Source: Candidatus Woesearchaeota archaeon (GTDB taxonomy: Archaea > Nanobdellota > Nanobdellia > Woesearchaeales > 21-14-0-10-32-9). From it: DNA of 15,522 nt. Under the pieces are notes generated by a model. That model was not told the DNA's origin and did not search any database. It saw only the letters and a list, made by a program, of their open reading frames with translations. The stretch is taken from assembly GCA_007116295.1 (NCBI GenBank), contig SKIS01000030.1, forward strand, positions 1-15,522, read 5' to 3'. Shown here piece by piece: positions 14,600-15,522 of the stretch. The first letter of the stretch is position 1. Each line of letters begins with the position of its first letter. The translations under genes and the position numbers were made by a program.

Positions 14600-15223
14600 T
14601 TAAGAAGAACTTTCTAAGTACTTTTTAACATCTTCAAAAAAAGATTTGTCTTCTTTACCCATCCTCATTTTGTACGCTCTTTTACCTATATGGTCTTGAG
14701 GTAGCAATTCATTTATTGATTTAAAAGAATAATCAGGATTTTTTCCTTTTACTTTCAACTCGTTGAAGCTCATCCAAAGAATTTGTTTTGGAAGTAAGTC
14801 TTTTGGAACATCCCCTCTTTCCATACCAGGTATAAATGAATTTTTTAAGAAATGCTTATGTCCCATCAGAGCTTTTTCATCTGACTGCATAGGAAACTTT
14901 CCTAAAACAGATTTTCCATGTAATAATTTGTAATATTTAACAAATCTCATAAAAGATTTTGGACTTTCACCTTCACCAAATTTTCTTTCACCGCTTCTAA
15001 GCTCATCTAAAGAGAACCCGCTTATTGAAACACTGCCTCTTACTTCATGACCTTTTATTTTGTTAAAAGCCTCTCTTGCTGTTTCTCTGTAAATAACAAC
15101 TAAGTCTATATCACTTGTAGGAAGCATCTCTTGCATAACGAAGCTGCCTTTAACATAAATAGAATAAACATTTTCATCCAAACTTTCTAAAATATACTTA
15201 ACAGCATCATTAATCTCATCCAT
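14600..15223 (-). CDS. Nucleotidyltransferase-fold protein (Pol beta superfamily)
   Basis: The preferred start is the ATG at 15223 (MDEINDAVKYILES), giving 207 aa; the open frame runs further up into the divergent tRNA gene, but the TATA element at 15247-15256 is 28 nt from this ATG. The catalytic pattern is VKGSFVMQEMLPTSDIDLVV, with G26-S27 and the metal-binding D38 and D40 of the Pol beta nucleotidyltransferase superfamily. A third carboxylate is expected in a following strand, but here that strand reads VSISGFSLDEL, with no clear Asp at the expected place. The C-terminal half is helical and basic. It could add nucleotides to RNA, protein or a small molecule, or be a MNT-like antitoxin-type protein; no HEPN partner gene is seen beside it. 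Confidence 0.82.
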   Translation of the reverse strand: MDEINDAVKYILESLDENVYSIYVKGSFVMQEMLPTSDIDLVVIYRETAREAFNKIKGHEVRGSVSISGFSLDELRSGERKFGEGESPKSFMRFVKYYKLLHGKSVLGKFPMQSDEKALMGHKHFLKNSFIPGMERGDVPKDLLPKQILWMSFNELKVKGKNPDYSFKSINELLPQDHIGKRAYKMRMGKEDKSFFEDVKKYLESSS

Positions 15224-15246
15224 GAACATAATAAAAACGTAGAAGA

Positions 15247-15256
15247 ATATAAATTT
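15247..15256 (-). promoter_or_regulatory. TATA box for the nucleotidyltransferase gene
   Basis: The minus strand reads aatttatatt, centred 28 nt before the ATG at 15223. It sits 14 nt from the tRNA promoter on the opposite strand, so the two divergent promoters nearly touch. Confidence 0.6.
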
Positions 15257-15269
15257 TATTAAGGAAAAG

Positions 15270-15279
15270 TTTATAAAAA
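15270..15279 (+). promoter_or_regulatory. TATA box for the tRNA-Ser gene
   Basis: tttataaaaa is centred about 33 nt before the first tRNA base at 15308. Initiation near 15301 would leave a short 5' leader of some 7 nt to be trimmed. Confidence 0.55.
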
Positions 15280-15307
15280 AAATAATTATCCAAATAAATA
15301 GTCTTAT

Positions 15308-15427
15308 GCCCAGGTCGCATAGCCTGGTATTGCGCAGGATTGCTACGTACATTTGTGCGTTTGAAACCTACAATACCGCAAACATCCTGTCCCTTTGGGA
15401 TCGTGGGTTCAAATCCCACCCTGGGCG
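15308..15427 (+). tRNA. tRNA-Ser(GCU), intron-containing
   Basis: Acceptor stem GCCCAGG (15308-15314) pairs with CCTGGGC (15420-15426), discriminator G at 15427. The D arm is GCAT/TTGC with A14, G15 and G18-G19. The anticodon stem CAGGA (15335-15339) pairs with TCCTG (15385-15389). Variable arm TCCCTTTGGGATC (15390-15402) has a 3-bp stem, so this is a class II tRNA. T arm is GTGGG, TTCAAAT, CCCAC. After removal of a 38-nt intron at the usual 37/38 site the anticodon loop is TTGCTAA, anticodon GCU. Class II form plus discriminator G fit tRNA-Ser rather than tRNA-Leu. CCA is not encoded. SerRS, RtcB and archease for charging and splicing are all in this window. Confidence 0.95.
15346..15383 (+). 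other. tRNA intron with bulge-helix-bulge splice sites
   Basis: The junctions form a strict bulge-helix-bulge: exon bases TTGC (15340-15343) pair perfectly with GCAA (15378-15381), a 4-bp helix. It is flanked by the 3-nt bulges TAC (15344-15346) and ACA (15382-15384). The archaeal splicing endonuclease cuts after the second base of each bulge, at 15345/15346 and 15383/15384, leaving exon ends that RtcB joins. The intron itself can fold as a weak hairpin (GTA/TAC at 15347-15349 and 15374-15376, TTGT/ACAA at 15353-15356 and 15370-15373). Confidence 0.93.
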
Positions 15428-15472
15428 TCCTTATTTTATGTTTAATTCTAAAGAAGTAATGGTTGTAATCGT

Positions 15473-15500
15473 AGGTTCGTCGCAATGGTTTGACGATCCT
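15473..15500 (+). other. Hairpin of unknown role near the window end
   Basis: AGGtTCGTC pairs with GACGAtCCT around a 10-nt loop (15482-15491), eight pairs with one T-T mismatch. A short frame (ATG 15438, stop 15507-15509, 23 codons) runs through it, but nothing supports translation. The end of the window cuts off what follows, so a structured RNA or the start of a regulatory leader cannot be ruled out. Confidence 0.3.
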
Positions 15501-15522
15501 GTAAATTGAACTTTTTCTGAAC

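Noticed and set aside
14600..15223. MNT-HEPN toxin-antitoxin pair
   Set aside because: The nucleotidyltransferase motif is present, but no HEPN gene or other small partner lies next to it.
15224..15352. N-terminal extension of the nucleotidyltransferase with a hydrophobic stretch resembling a membrane anchor
   Set aside because: The extension reads backwards through the tRNA gene and its promoter; a TATA box 28 nt before the ATG at 15223 sets the real start.
15308..15427. tRNA-Leu because of the long variable arm
   Set aside because: With the BHB intron removed the anticodon is GCU and the discriminator base is G, both of which fit serine.
15216..15485. Minus-strand and plus-strand frames across the tRNA region (15216-15485 and 15306-15509)
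   Set aside because: They are accidental readings of the tRNA stems, with no start signals; the tRNA explains the sequence.

Overview
The window looks like part of a small-genome, AT-rich archaeon of the DPANN type (Woesearchaeota/Pacearchaeota-like); this is inference. The supporting signs are: TATA boxes placed 26-28 nt before ATG codons (leaderless transcripts), an archaeal RtcB-archease pair, an XPD-type helicase, a tRNA intron framed by a perfect bulge-helix-bulge, and bacterial-style SerRS and adenylate kinase, a mix common in DPANN genomes. No phage, transposon, CRISPR or rRNA sequence was seen.

Layout. 1-189 is the C-terminal end of a winged-helix protein cut by the window edge. It converges with an orphan helical protein (158-829, minus). 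836-1312 looks non-coding at first sight but holds three overlapping micro-ORFs (33, 36 and 45 codons), each with a GGTGA-type ribosome binding site, followed by a leaderless Sua5/YrdC-domain gene (1313-1894). The minus strand then carries a tight cluster transcribed adk > tatD > 70-aa acidic protein > archease > rtcB (6852 to 1895); rtcB is split by a 491-aa intein inserted exactly before its catalytic cysteine. Next on the minus strand come an XPD-family helicase with its own promoter (8741-6888) and a serS > membrane zinc-ribbon > nitroreductase cluster (10991-8793). A small lipoprotein (minus) and a double-Lrp regulator (plus) diverge from 11405-11516. A possible basic micro-ORF (12577-12708) converges on a secreted transglutaminase-like protein (14558-12705). 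The window closes with a nucleotidyltransferase (15223-14600, minus) diverging from a split tRNA-Ser(GCU) gene (15308-15427).

How the genes fit together. Much of the window serves tRNA: a tRNA-Ser gene with an intron, the seryl-tRNA synthetase that charges it, the ligase (RtcB) and its activator (archease) that join tRNA exons after intron excision, and a Sua5/YrdC protein of the t6A-modification family. The ligase that would repair the intron-bearing tRNA must itself be repaired by protein splicing before it has an active site. The least explained parts are the micro-ORF operon at 952-1281, the 43-codon ORF at 12577-12708, the 70-aa protein beside archease, and the orphan at 158-829.
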